A program made the position numbers and the translations under genes. A stretch of 64,000 nt of DNA from the NCBI GenBank assembly GCA_011037195.1, contig JAAEAF010006871.1, forward strand, positions 1-64,000. Reading direction: 5' to 3'. The notes beneath the pieces were generated by a model, which did not search any database, was not told the DNA's origin, and saw only the letters and a list, made by a program, of their open reading frames with translations. Source of the stretch: Triatoma infestans. Taxonomy: Eukaryota > Arthropoda > Insecta > Hemiptera > Reduviidae. Below, piece by piece: positions 43,851 to 54,539 of the stretch. Position 1 is the stretch's first letter, and each line of letters starts with the position of its first letter.

Positions 43851-45255
43851 GAAGAAAGTTCAAACTTGACATTCCGTTTTGGTAACACACTGGGGGATCG
43901 ATCCATCAGCAAGTTATCTGTATAAATTTATTTATGCTGGAAGATACCACTTTACTAAATAGGATTTTTGCGATTATCTTAACGCTTTAAACTTTCAAAA
44001 TATATATATTGCAGGTTTAATAGATGCCAGAAATTATATTATAAATATAATTTGAAGAAAATTATGATTTGAAAGAAAAATGCAAGTCGGTTGGCAAAAA
44101 TAGGTAAAACCCACCGTTAGAAGAGAGGTCACAGAACTTAGTTAGCTTTGTCTTTTGCCCCTTCTCACAGGGAAAGCATTCTTTCAAGAGACAGTTCAAT
44201 ATTCTACCATCAAACAGTACAGTCTAAGTTAGACCATTCAACTAGAAACATTTGAATCAGTAATCGATCACTTAAATTCAGTGCCAGTTTAAGTGTTAAC
44301 ATTGAAAATTCTTCTCGACCGTTCTTATATGAAGGAAAAGGATTGTGAGATTCGGTCTTTTTAAAAAAATAAGAAAACTTAAATTCTTGCCAACGTTTCG
44401 ACAAATATATTGTTCTTTTTCAAGGCCTACAACATAAAATACAACAGGTTCTTTTTTGAAAGTCAAAATCAAGAAATAAAATCAGAAAATAATAAAATTA
44501 TTGATTAATTTATAAATTTTTTTGTTTACTTTCATAAAAATAAAAAAAATAAATAAAAAACTATTAAATAATCTTCAAAACATAACAAATTTAAAAACTT
44601 ATGTATAAATTTGGAAAATAAAAAGTTGAGAACACCTCAACATCACAGAGAATAGTGAACAAATAAACCATAGTTCACTATTCATAATTCTCTGTGATGC
44701 TGAGGTGTTCTTAACTTTTTATTTTCCAAATTTATACATAAGTTTTTAAGTTTGTTATGTTTTGAAGGTTTATTTGATAGTTTTTTCTACTTTTTTTTAT
44801 GTAAGTAAATCAAAAAATTTATAAATTAATCAATAATTTCATTTTTTTTTTTTTATTATTTGCTGATTTTGTTTCTTGATTTTGACTTTCAAAAAAAGAA
44901 CCTGTTGTATTTATATGTTGAAGGTCTTGAAAAAGTACAATATATTTGTCGAAATGTTGGCAAGAACTTAAGTTTTTTATTTTTTAAGTGTTAACATTTT
45001 TGAGTTAAATCAATCTAGCTAGTTTCCATATATTAATAAGTTTTTTTACATAATTACAATTAACTTGTAGTTGTTATTTTAAAAGAATATATTTATTGTT
45101 CTTGTAAGCAGTGGTGATTAATTACTTATTTCTTAATACTTCTCTCTCTGTCTGTAAAATATACATACACATAAGCCCATTACAAAAACCGCTCGTGCTA
45201 GAATACTTACAAACATAACAACAACTCACATCAAACCAACAACATTTCACAGGCC
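43677..45255 (+). repeat. Family B repeat, copy B3, interrupted by foldback F7
   Basis: Begins with a minus-oriented family A-like 3' end (43677-43910, containing a ~25-base poly-A). It continues with the family B body (CCCACCGTTAGAAGAGAGG, AAAGCATTCTTTCAAGAG, CAGTGCCAG), is broken at 44304-44982, and resumes with GAGTTAAATCAATCTAGC and the terminal block (ACCGCTCGTGC, CCAACAACATTTCAC). Confidence 0.7.
44304..44982. mobile_element. Foldback element F7 with a 16-bp TSD
   Basis: A 679-bp element with ~300-bp arms (44359-44670 versus 44680-44980) that are almost perfectly inverted around a short centre near 44672-44685. It is bounded by exact copies of TTTAAGTGTTAACATT at 44288-44303 and 44983-44998. 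Motifs: minus strand 44392-44424 and plus strand 44926-44958, with GAAACGTT/GAAATGTT, a CAATATATTTG stem region and a degenerate CTTGAAA box. No ORF. Confidence 0.8.
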
Positions 45256-46055
45256 TATGTTCAATATTTTTACCGACCTATTTTCAATACATTTTTCTGG
45301 GAAAATCCATTTAAGGAGTTTTCTGGGATGGAGGTGGTTTTGTAGCCAAAATTCTGAATTTGGTGAAAATCGGTTAATTGGCAGTGTGGGATTTTATTGA
45401 AAAGTTTATTACAGTTTTCTACGATTTTTCTCCATAAAGTCATCATAGGGAATTAATTAAACCCGATAAATAACTACTAGATAATTCATAATAGAAACTC
45501 TTGTGTTTGTAACTTTTTCCCGTGAAAATTCACTTAAGAGCCCTTTAAAAAATGGGTGAGATTTGAGTTCCCCTTCTAGAAGGTCATTTCAGTTTATTAC
45601 ATAAAGATACTAGAACCTCAAAAAATATTAATCACAATTTAATATATTGCTAAAAATTCCGAGTTTGAAAAGATAATCAGTTGACTGGAAATGTGGAATA
45701 CTAACCAGACATACAAAGGCGTATCATTTTTATTTGTAACTTTATCGGAACCTTTTTTATTATTATTATTATTATTTTTTTTTTTTTTTTGAAAATATCA
45801 CGATAAACTGAAAAAAAAAATTCTGTAAAGTCGCACCTCCGGTTGAACGGATTTATACCCAAAACATGGTGGTGATTATATCTAAACGGAATACCAAGTT
45901 TTTTAGTACCCATACGACTTTTCCCTTTTTTTTGAGATTGTTAGTTCAAACTTGCTTTTTCGTATTAAGAGAAAGTATTAATACTAGGATGTAAACAGTC
46001 TCGATTTTTAGTTTCAAAAATTGTTGCTAATAAATGGCAATTTTGTTTGGGGGGG
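45256..46055. repeat. Diverged family A-like sequence
   Basis: AAGTTTATTACAGTTTTCTA, CGCACCTCCGGTTGAACGG and AAACGGAATACCAAG mark decayed family A units. Poly-T near 45777-45790 and a G-run near 46050. Confidence 0.4.
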
Positions 46056-46059
46056 GGGG

Positions 46060-46915
46060 TTTAAGGGGTTCCGCGACCATTTATGTTTGATCTATTGTAC
46101 CCCCCACTGGTGCCCAAGATGAGCTAGCTCATCTATAGCACCCTCTCCAGGTTTAGCTCCCTGACGAATCCCAGGATCCTGGAAGGTTCTAGGGTAGGTA
46201 TTTCTCCCTCCCCTATCTGGTAACAACCCAGAATATTGAATCTTCTTTGAATGACGGCATCACAGTCCGTAAGGAGATGTATCGGAGTTTCCTCCATTTC
46301 TCCACCGAATCTGCATGCGCCGTCATCTTCTAGGCCAAGCTTCCTCACGTGCCCCCTGAGTCTGCAAAGGATACGGATCCTATTCATACTCAGACTGATG
46401 AAGGCTTTCGATCTTTTCTGGTTATAGCCACCCAGACAGACCTTGGCCTGCCTCAGTCCCAGGATGGAGTTCTACAGACGAGCTCTTTCAGCCACCTCCT
46501 CCTTCTTGATTTCTTCTAGAAATACTTGGTCACTGACTCCACAAAAGGGCTCTGGCCCAATAAGAGGAGCTACAGTGCCTTCTTTTGCCAGGGTGTCGGC
46601 TACCTCATTACCCTTCACGCTGACAAGTCCCGGCACCCAATGTAGGGTAACCCTATTACTCCTGCCTAGGTCGTTAAGCTTGCCTAGGCATTCCCATACC
46701 ATTTTAGAACTGATTGCATAAGAGCTCAGTGCTTTAATGGCCGCCTGACTGTCGGATAGGATAACTATCTCCTGATTCCGATATCCTCGATCAACGTTCA
46801 ACTGAGCACACCTTCCAATAGCGTAGATTTCCGCCTGGTAGATGCTAGGAAACCTACCCATGGGTTCTGAGTGTTTGGTTCTAGGCCCAAACACTCCTGA
46901 GATTGGAGGGCGGAT
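46060..46915 (-). pseudogene. LINE 3' fragment with RNase H domain (third copy)
   Basis: Minus strand, 46472-46894: VILSDSQAAIKALSSYAISS and NEVADTLAKEG (RNase H), ending in GPEPFCGVSDQ. Then in another frame (46133-46387) LCRLRGHVRKLGLEDDGACR and HLLTDCDAVIQRRF. The first zinc Cys pair is changed (CRFGG instead of CRFCG). 5'-truncated and closest to 24000-24715. Confidence 0.75.
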
Positions 46916-46941
46916 ATTTAACTATTAAAAAAAAAAAAAAA

Positions 46942-47570
46942 TCTGGTGTGAAAACACTCACACAACTTTCTTACTCCAGTTCTCAAAATTGACAAATTTT
47001 ATAGTTTGTGTAACAAATTTAATGAAATTCGTCGACAACTGAAAAAAAAAAAAAAAACGGTTCAGTAAAAGCATACTTCCGATTAACTAATTTTCTTGAA
47101 ACTCGGAATTTTGGCCATGTATTTATTTCTAATTAATTTGGTTTCGATGATAGAATTGTATAATCAACTATGATACCACTTTAGAGAAAAATATAACCTC
47201 ATTCCTCCTCCCAAATAGTGCCCTTAAATGAATTTTCCCAGAGAAATGTTTTGAATAAAAGTTATATAGCTCTTTCTATGCGTAGTTGTTATTTACAAGT
47301 TTAAAAAAAATGTAAAAAAAAAAAAAAAAAAAAAAAACACTAGTAAAGTGGTACTTCCGGTTGAGGAATTTTGACAGATACCCACTGTCAGATGCCATGG
47401 TGATACCTAAACGGAATATCAAGTTTCAAAATTTCTATGGTTTTTTTTGTTTTTGAGCTATGCTGTTCACATACACATGCACACACCCACATACACAGGC
47501 CATACGCTAAAAACCACTTTATTTTGGACTCAGGGGACCTCAAAACGGATACTAGGAGTAAAAGAAAGTA
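46942..47570 (+). repeat. Family A repeat, short copy A8
   Basis: Starts TCTGGTGTGAAAACACTC after about fifteen A residues. It has one body unit instead of two or three, and ends ACTAGGAGTAAAAGAAAGTA. It is 629 bp, versus ~1,000 bp for A2-A4. The difference is about one unit, and part of the 3' block is also missing. Confidence 0.8.
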
Positions 47571-47574
47571 AAAA

Positions 47575-49255
47575 TCAAAAGGGGAAGTTGGAAAAACCTC
47601 CTTGGTAGAATGTGAACAGATCAAAAGCTCCTTCTATCGGAAGGTTTTTTTTTTTTTCAATGAATAAAATATAGTTCAATGAGCTGGATTACAAAAAATT
47701 TCATGCAATCATATTCAACAATCACAAAGACGTCTGGCGATTTTTTTTTTAACCTCCTATCTCATTTTATTATTATTATTATTACACTGAAATTATGGAA
47801 AAAGCGTCAGTCTATTGAATAAAATATCGCTAACGATATAAAGATTGTAGAAAAGTAGGAGATCGAATTCAAGCAATAGGGAAAGGCGCATTTGCAAGCG
47901 ATGGAAATATTCACACATGAATACTTGACGAAAAACAAGCAATATCCAAGAAAAAAAAATTCCCTTCTAGTAGTATGTTAATATAATCTTGGCCCAGAAG
48001 CTGTTTTTATTTTTTTTTTTATACACATTTCCAATATTTTACATCTACTTATTTATGTGGTTAAACCATATCATTCAATGGAAACCAAGAGATTGTTTAT
48101 TCAAAATGTTGACTCATAGTAGAGTGAGATGAAAAATTTGTTATTATAATTAAAACAAAAAGCGGGGGGGTTTAAATAAATTATACAAAAAACAAAAATA
48201 ATGTGCTTACATTATTTGCTAATAAAACTGGAAAAGGACTGTTTTGAAAAACTTGGTGATAGAATTTTGATTTTTTTTTTTTTTTATTAAATGTATTAAT
48301 TACGAGTAATACTGTAGTGGTGTGGTGGTAAAATGGTTGGTGAAATGATGGATAACGCCCACCATTAACACTTGAACACACAATATTATATTCTAACATA
48401 CTGTCTGAGGAGAATGAGTATAAAGAATGAACTGAGTGACCGAGCGATGGTGTGGTGTTGTTGGCAGCGTACAATGAGGTTTATATAGGTAGCTAGAACT
48501 CTTGATTGCCCTGTGATCGCTTGCCGCCTGGCTAGATTGGCCACCTTTAAGAGAATTTTTTGGCATGTAAAAGATCTTTTGAGCGAGAGCTGAGTGAAGA
48601 AATTGAGTACATCAGGGGTAGTTGGCGTTTCTTGTAATCCTCAGATGTGTGTGTGTATGAGATTCCTGGATGATAGTTTGTAGGCTCTTAAATACTTGTA
48701 AGCCCAAAATGGCTGTTTCCTTTTCGAGGATGACTTTTAGACTTCTTCGAATCTTGATTACTAATTGATTTAAGCTCTATGAGTGCCAAACATTTATATG
48801 TAGTTGGTTTTTTTGTAGCTCGTAGTGTGAATTTTGCATAACTCTAAATTGAAACTCATTCGCCTGTTCAATACTAGTGGGCTTGACAGAAAGAGTAATT
48901 CATGTCGAGGTGCTCGTAAAAGAACGCACTACTGAGACGGCTGACATCGACAACATGAAGCTATAGTAAAATTCCGTTATAAATACATATGTTTATATAT
49001 ATTAAATATGTTTGCGTCTTTGCCCACGAACTACCTAATTATTGGTTGGACATAAAACCAGCGTGAAAAAAAATATACATTTTACTTTTAGAAAAGTTAA
49101 TAAATGTAAGGGGCCGGAGGAATCGTATTGTAGTGAAGTAATATTATTTAAAGTGTAGTGAAGATAGAGCAGTGAGCGTGGGAAACGCTGATGTAGCAAA
49201 AAACTAGAGAAGAAATCATGCAGCGCGCAACCAGTCAGTCAGTTATAGTTTATGG
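47575..49255. other. Unannotated sequence
   Basis: About 1.7 kb with no recognised mobile element. A minus-strand TATATAAA at 48481-48488 precedes a TCAGTTC and an ATG, but the spacing is poor and the frame has no known match. One of the few stretches not obviously repetitive. Confidence 0.35.
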
Positions 49256-49259
49256 CTAG

Positions 49260-49954
49260 TGTAATGACATATAGTCATAGCAATGTCAAAGTAGTATCAA
49301 TGTCATAGCAATGTCAAAGTGGTTCCAGCCAGCTGCTATCTTCACAAAGGATGGCAGGAATAAAGGATAATTTATAACTAGTGGCCTAGCCGGCTGCTGT
49401 CTTCAAGACAAGGCCGCGGCCAAACATACGAAACCCTTTTCAATACAAGGGTCAATACTTTACATCAAAGCAAGCACCGATAAAGCTGGCCACTGACCTA
49501 AATCACTGGTCACAGAACTAACCAAGGTCGCACACTAGGAGAGATGTCTTGGTGTGAGTGTTGCTTACACATCTGACAGTGTGTGAGCAACACTAATATA
49601 AACTTCGTTCCACTGGAAGAGGGGATTATTATATACGAATACATCGTTATACGAGCAGCAGTTCCGCGTCCCTATACAGGTTTTACTTATACTTATTTCC
49701 ATAATTGTGCATCTTAGTTTATTTATTTTAATCATCTTAAATTAATTGTTATTTTAACTTTAAATTATCTAAGTATTTCATGTTAATAGTTACCATTTCT
49801 CACATTTAAATTACTGTAAAAATATAGTCTATTTTTTTATAAATTCAGTGTTAGTAGTTCGAGCTCTAACTTCCAAAAATCTCTAAACTAACTTCCGCCC
49901 TCTTCAAGACATCTACTACATACCTCAGGAATCACAATAAACGATTCCACTACA
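49260..49954 (+). mobile_element. Solo LTR, family 1 (copy 3)
   Basis: A 695-bp homologue of 8968-9613, starting TGTAATGACATATAG and ending GATTCCACTACA. The flanking tetramers CTAG (49256-49259) and ATAG (49955-49958) match at three of four positions. It ends four bases before the candidate exon at 49959. Confidence 0.8.
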
Positions 49955-49958
49955 ATAG

Positions 49959-50030
49959 TGAAGTGTGGATATCGCGAAGGAAGAGCGGCAATGTGTCCGA
50001 GAGTGATTGCATTAGTAGCGGCAGTACTAG
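49959..50030 (+). CDS. Candidate host exon (partial, unknown protein)
   Basis: Open in one frame from GAA at 49960 (EVWISRRKSGNVSESDCISS) to a strong donor, AG then GTGAGT, at 50030/50031, leaving two bases. That phase joins in frame to the candidate exon at 50613-50658. A second reading is possible: ATG at 49991 gives MCPRVIALVAAVL, signal-peptide-like, but it meets a stop in the next exon. The 5' limit is uncertain because a solo LTR ends four bases upstream. Serine-rich and charged; I do not recognise the protein. The case rests only on splice signals, frame agreement and lack of repeat similarity. Confidence 0.3.
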
Positions 50031-50612
50031 GTGAGTGGCGCGGACGTATGTTCAGTTATGAGTAAAACTCGACCTTGACCTAGGGACTCAGCTGATTCCC
50101 AAGGACAATAACCCAGCAGTTGTAACGCGCAAGTACTAGGATTCACCATTGTTCTTCCGGTTTCCCTGCGCAATATTTTCTTCTTTTTTTTTCCCTTTAT
50201 TCTCCTTGTATGAAAACTAGACTAGTTAATAATGGCTTGGGGGAGAGGGACGCATATTGTAGAATTTAGTAAGGATTAAGGTAACCTGGTTTTCATTTGA
50301 AGTAAAATTACTTTTTCTTTCTCTTTTTATAACAAGATTTCATATTATGTATTTTACTTCATAGAGATTACTCTTAACACCTTTTATTTTAATAGCTAGA
50401 CTAAGTTGCTCTCGAGAAAGGGGGCACATTGTTATTTCAGTAGAGTTGCGTGTAGGTGGCTATCAAGCCTTATCACTTGTTCGATGAGAGAAAAGCTATT
50501 TTGGGTGTATTAATATTGCAAGGGAGGGATTGCAACGCTGGAAAACTTTATTTTATTGAATTATATATGATATTCTTGAGCGAGACTTTCTTTCTTTGTT
50601 TCTCCCGAACAG

Positions 50613-50658
50613 CCTTAACCTTGTTCCATCAGAGGTGAAGGTGTTGCCGCGAGCACAG
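50613..50658 (+). CDS. Candidate host exon, 46 nt (unknown protein)
   Basis: Preceded by a strong acceptor (pyrimidine-rich TTTCTTTGTTTCTCCCGAACAG) and followed by the near-consensus donor GTAAGTGG. In the phase left by 49959-50030 it reads LNLVPSEVKVLPRAQ with no stop and ends on a codon boundary; the other two phases hit stops. The intron between them would be 582 bp. No later exon was identified in the window. Confidence 0.35.
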
Positions 50659-50699
50659 GTAAGTGGTGAACAACCAGCCGCTGGGTTTAACCCAGGGGA

Positions 50700-51395
50700 G
50701 AAGGAGGGAACAACCTAGAGGGAACGGCCAACTTCACACCCCCTCCTTATTTCCCTTCTATCTCCATATGGCCCCTACAATAAATATTGCAGAAACTACT
50801 GTTATGGTACATGTTTAAAATTAAAATTATAATTGTGAGTTGATGTGTCCGACAGTTGACCCCCTAAGAAATTATCGAAAATTGTACTGAAGCATAAAGA
50901 GATAATGTGTCCGTGGTTATCAGTTGAAGCTCAGTAAATAGGTGATTAGCCAATCACATAAGCCTCATTTCTCTATAAATAAAACTGTATTTTTAACCAT
51001 TTTAAAGTGAAAATTTTTTGGTGCTTTCTTTCTGGCAATACCATTAAATCCATCTTTATTCGTTTTTTATTTAACTTTCAATTTGTAAAGAAGTTCAACA
51101 ATAATTTTTTAAATAGCCATCAATTTTCTTTAAGATAAAGCACCTTTAATACATAAAATCATACAGTGAAATCTCTCAGTTTCAGTTTTCAGCTTTGAAA
51201 TTCGCTTCAAGGATGTGCAATTCTTCATTTGATAAGCTTTAAAATACTATTGCTATGAGTATTTAAATATCGCTGCACATAAATAATTCCGACTAGATTT
51301 CGCTTCATCAGGTTTCTATATAAGACTTATGGCAATTAAAAAAGTATTATTATTTAAAACCTAATCAATTAGAGGGGGACAATAATACCTAGCAA
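50700..51395. other. Unannotated sequence
   Basis: Possible intron following 50658; no repeat or gene recognised. Confidence 0.35.
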
Positions 51396-51399
51396 GGGA

Positions 51400-51600
51400 A
51401 CAGTTTAGCTTAGTGGTTAGCAGGCTGGACTCGATAGCGGAAATCGAGTCCAGCAGTGTACCCTTAGATTTTCTCTTCCTAGGTCTTCCTGGAAGCCACT
51501 ATACACACTGTCCGGTGATGGACAGTGTTGTCTGTAACGAGAGAAAACTGTCGGAAAGTGCACTGAGATTGCTTCCGTGGCCAATGTTGACGCGCCTAAA
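51400..51600 (+). mobile_element. tRNA-like SINE (copy 5), without head
   Basis: AGTTTAGCTTAGTGGTTAGC (A-box-like), a disturbed B-box region (GAAATCGAGTCCAGC), then CCTTAGATTTTCTCTTCC and GATGGACAGTGTTGTCTG. Diverged from copies 1-4. Confidence 0.7.
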
Positions 51601-51605
51601 ATTAA

Positions 51606-52090
51606 AATAATCTGGTGTTAAACACTCATAGGACTTTCCTTTACACCTGTTAGTACAATTGTATATTAAATGATAAATTTTTGTTTAAACAATAATTTTA
51701 CTTGAAATATAAATTTAATGGGAGAATACCAACTTTGGCAGGTAGAGATGTGATTATATAACTAAATACCAATTTTTTAGAAAAAAAATGTTTCAAATTA
51801 AAGTGATATATTTCTATCTTAGCAGTTAGCACACTAAGTTTAATGAAATTTTTTTGACTTTTTGAGAAAATTCAAAAAAACTTTCCAAAAAGCTACACAC
51901 TCCAAAGTCGCACTTCCGGTTGGCCGATTTTCTTCGTAGTTCTAGCAATGCTTGCCATGTGTATGAAGATTATAAGTGGTAAAACCAGATATTGAATTGA
52001 AATGGTACATTAGATGAAAGCTTAAAGTTACTGTTCCTTTAGAGTGATTTTTGGAGATTTTCTACAGGGAACAGTAACGTTGAACTTTTT
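51606..52090 (+). repeat. Diverged family A-like repeat, 5' part
   Basis: Starts AATCTGGTGTTAAACACTCA directly after the SINE and contains GCACTTCCGGTTGGCCG. It is interrupted by the solo LTR at 52101. Confidence 0.55.
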
Positions 52091-52100
52091 TCTAAAGTAC

Positions 52101-52464
52101 TGTAACGCGGCAAGTGGTGCCATCTATGAGAGAAGACAGGTACCTAAGGTTCTCTTAGTGGCCATAGGAAGCGCTGGCGGCGCTCTAGATTTGACTGGAA
52201 TAATTGAGAAGATTCTGGAAGGTTCGCTACCGGTATAAATAGAGGGACCACAGAGATTTGAGAGAGTTTTTCAGTTACAAACGAAGTTACAAGTTTGCGA
52301 GAAGTGTACAAAAGTGAACAAAGTGAACTTTTGTGGTTTAAAGTGTGAAATAATTATTATTAAGCGTTGTATTTAGTAATTTATTGTGTTTTCTTTATTG
52401 AAGTTTAGAGTATTTTATCTATACGAACCCACTTAAAAGTACTTGCAGTAGAAAAAACATTACA
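52101..52464 (+). mobile_element. Solo LTR, family 2 (copy 2)
   Basis: A 364-bp homologue of 30359-30735, starting TGTAACGCGGC and ending AAAAAACATTACA, with an exact 4-bp TSD (GTAC at 52097-52100 and 52465-52468). TATAAATAG near 52236 is a plausible LTR TATA box. Confidence 0.9.
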
Positions 52465-52494
52465 GTACTATAGCAATTCAATGTCTGGTTCTAC

Positions 52495-53015
52495 CACCTA
52501 TTAGATTAGATTGGGGAGGGCCACACCTCATTCCCTGCGACTTTCATTGAGAGGTCTGTTGTGGATCCCCTGGGTTTATACCACATTCTTCAGCTTTGCT
52601 CTCTTAATCAGGCCTAGCAAAGCTGAAATTTGGCTCCATCATGAAGCTCGTGGCTTCGGGATTACTAGTGCTCCAGTTGAAGAAACCTTGTTCTCGCCAG
52701 TCCAGCACACTCACAAAGGATGTGTACGGGGGTTTCCTCCTTGGTCCTATAGAAACGGCATAATGCGTTGTCTGCAAGTAATAAATGGTGCCTGTGCCCA
52801 TTCAGCCTGCAATGCCCTATTAGTAGACCCACTATTAGTCTTATAATCCCTTCGGTTATGGCTCAGTAGTCCTTGGTAAATTTAGGCAAATGTCTCTTAA
52901 TGAAGAGTTTAGCCTACCTCTACCCCCTGGCATACTTTCCCACCATCGCAGACGCTGGTCCGTTCCTTGATAGAAGCTAGAAAGAGGCTCCCGGCAACCC
53001 GCAGAAGGGCTTTCT
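52495..53015 (-). pseudogene. LINE 3' fragment, same family as 13806-14711
   Basis: The minus strand carries GHCRLNGHRHHLLLADNALC and TPVHILCECAGLARTRFLQL (52660-52820), closely matching the C-terminal zinc region of 13806-14711. The minus-strand tail is AATCTAATCTAATA (about 52498-52511). The second zinc cysteine is changed to Tyr. Heavily truncated. Confidence 0.7.
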
Positions 53016-53027
53016 ACCACCTACACA

Positions 53028-53227
53028 TGTAATAGCATCCAAAGAGAGGGATCCATAGCAGAGAGAGAGAAAGAGAGAGAGAGAGACAAAAATGACAGGA
53101 CCACTCTCTCGGACTAGAGTGGGAGAAACTGCTTAAATACAGCGACCAGAGAGTGGTCCTGTCATTTTTGTCTCTCTCCCTCTCTCTCTCTCTCTGCTAT
53201 GGATCCCTCTCTTTGGATGCTATTACA
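53028..53227. mobile_element. 200-bp palindromic derivative of LTR family 3
   Basis: Two ~80-bp arms (TGTAATAGCATCC, GGGATCCATAGCAGAGAG, ACAAAAATGACAGGACC) are inverted around AGTGGGAGAAACTGC and TTAAATACAGCGACC. Flanked by exact TACACA copies at 53022-53027 and 53228-53233. It looks like two LTR 5' ends joined head-to-head, behaving as a small inverted-repeat element. Confidence 0.75.
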
Positions 53228-53229
53228 TA

Positions 53230-53660
53230 CACATTATAAGTATTGCTAGAGTTCCAAATTTGAAGAAAATCGGTTAACTGAATGACCAACTTTACAGAAT
53301 AGGCTTTTATTTGGGGGGGGGGGGTAGGAATTATCTACAAAGTGACTATAACGATTTCCTTTAAACATGAAATGCAAACTGCACAGATCCTAACAATTTT
53401 ATTTGTGATATTATTCTGAAAAAATTGTGTTTAGGTGGTTCTGAGGAATCGAGACATTAAAATTAAAAACGTGTTTGTTCAATATAATGTAAGTGGCGTT
53501 CTCTACAATGTAATCATTCCACTACCTGTCTCAGTTTGTAGATTGATACTTGTCCCCCCTCCACCAAAACGCGTGTATATTTATGTTTTAGATAAATGAG
53601 TAAATTTTGATATTTAAATCATATCTGTCATTATATGTATAATATATACTGTATTAAAAG
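53230..53660. repeat. Diverged family A-like sequence
   Basis: TTTGAAGAAAATCGGTTAAC near 53270 and a G-run near 53320; no gene. Confidence 0.35.
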
Positions 53661-54055
53661 AAAATAATATAACTGAAGGGTGTTTAAAAAAAGATGAACT
53701 AGTTTAACAGCCTAGTTGTTTATTTCATTTTGATAAAAATTGTGTTACTTCATTTTTCCTGACGTTTCAACATTTTACATGTTATCCATAGAGGAAGTGT
53801 TATTTTTAATAATTTTATATCTAATCTGAAATAATCTATGAGTACATTAGTTAATTTTAGCAAATACGTTTTACTTAATAAACATTTTATAGAAAACAAA
53901 AAATACAATGTCCAGAAATTGATTATACCAACCATTAGAGTTTAAGTTATGGTTAGAAATTGTAGAAACTTACTAAGTGGGAACATGTCAAGGAATCTGA
54001 TGTGAAATTGTAAAACTTAGTTTCTAGTCAGAGCAAGTGAAATATTAATTATTAA

Positions 54056-54344
54056 TTATTAATAATGAAATTCTTTAATCTCACGTTATTAATTATTAAT
54101 TATTTCACAAGTGAACTGGTTACGCGTTTGTAACTATATTATTTGTACGATATATTTTAATTTTTTTGTACTATTTATTAAAGACTGGTTACGCGTTTGT
54201 ACTATATATATTTCACAAGCTTTAATTGTAATTTTTGTTATAAAACGAATGTCAACTTGACTGATTGGCACGCTGTGTTTAAGCAGACCCAATGTAATTG
54301 GGCAGCCCCATTTATTGTTACCGCAATAAAGTGTTTCTCTCTCT
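54056..54344. repeat. Insertion in the left arm of F8
   Basis: This ~290-bp stretch is absent from the otherwise matching right arm (compare 58070-58095). It contains two GGTTACGCGTTTGT copies (about 54119 and 54186). It ends with CAATAAAGTGTTTCTCTCTC, which could be a polyadenylation-like end. Class unknown. Confidence 0.5.
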
Positions 54345-54539
54345 CTGATATAATGTGCGTTATTATTTAATAAAAAAATTCCTTGATTTAATTTTATTCT
54401 TTCTTAAATTCATTGAATAAGTTGAGATATTGTTTATGTAATTTTATGGTTAAAAATTTTCTAGTATTCTTAGAGTATTTTATAGAATAAATTGTTCATA
54501 GAAAGTTCAGCACTACGTACTCTATGTAGTGGAAGAAAG

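Noticed and set aside
48181..48490. Minus-strand TATA box with downstream ATG and a 97-codon frame
   Set aside because: The initiator-like TCAGT is about 55 bases from the TATA box, too far for a typical insect promoter, and the frame ends in low-complexity lysines.
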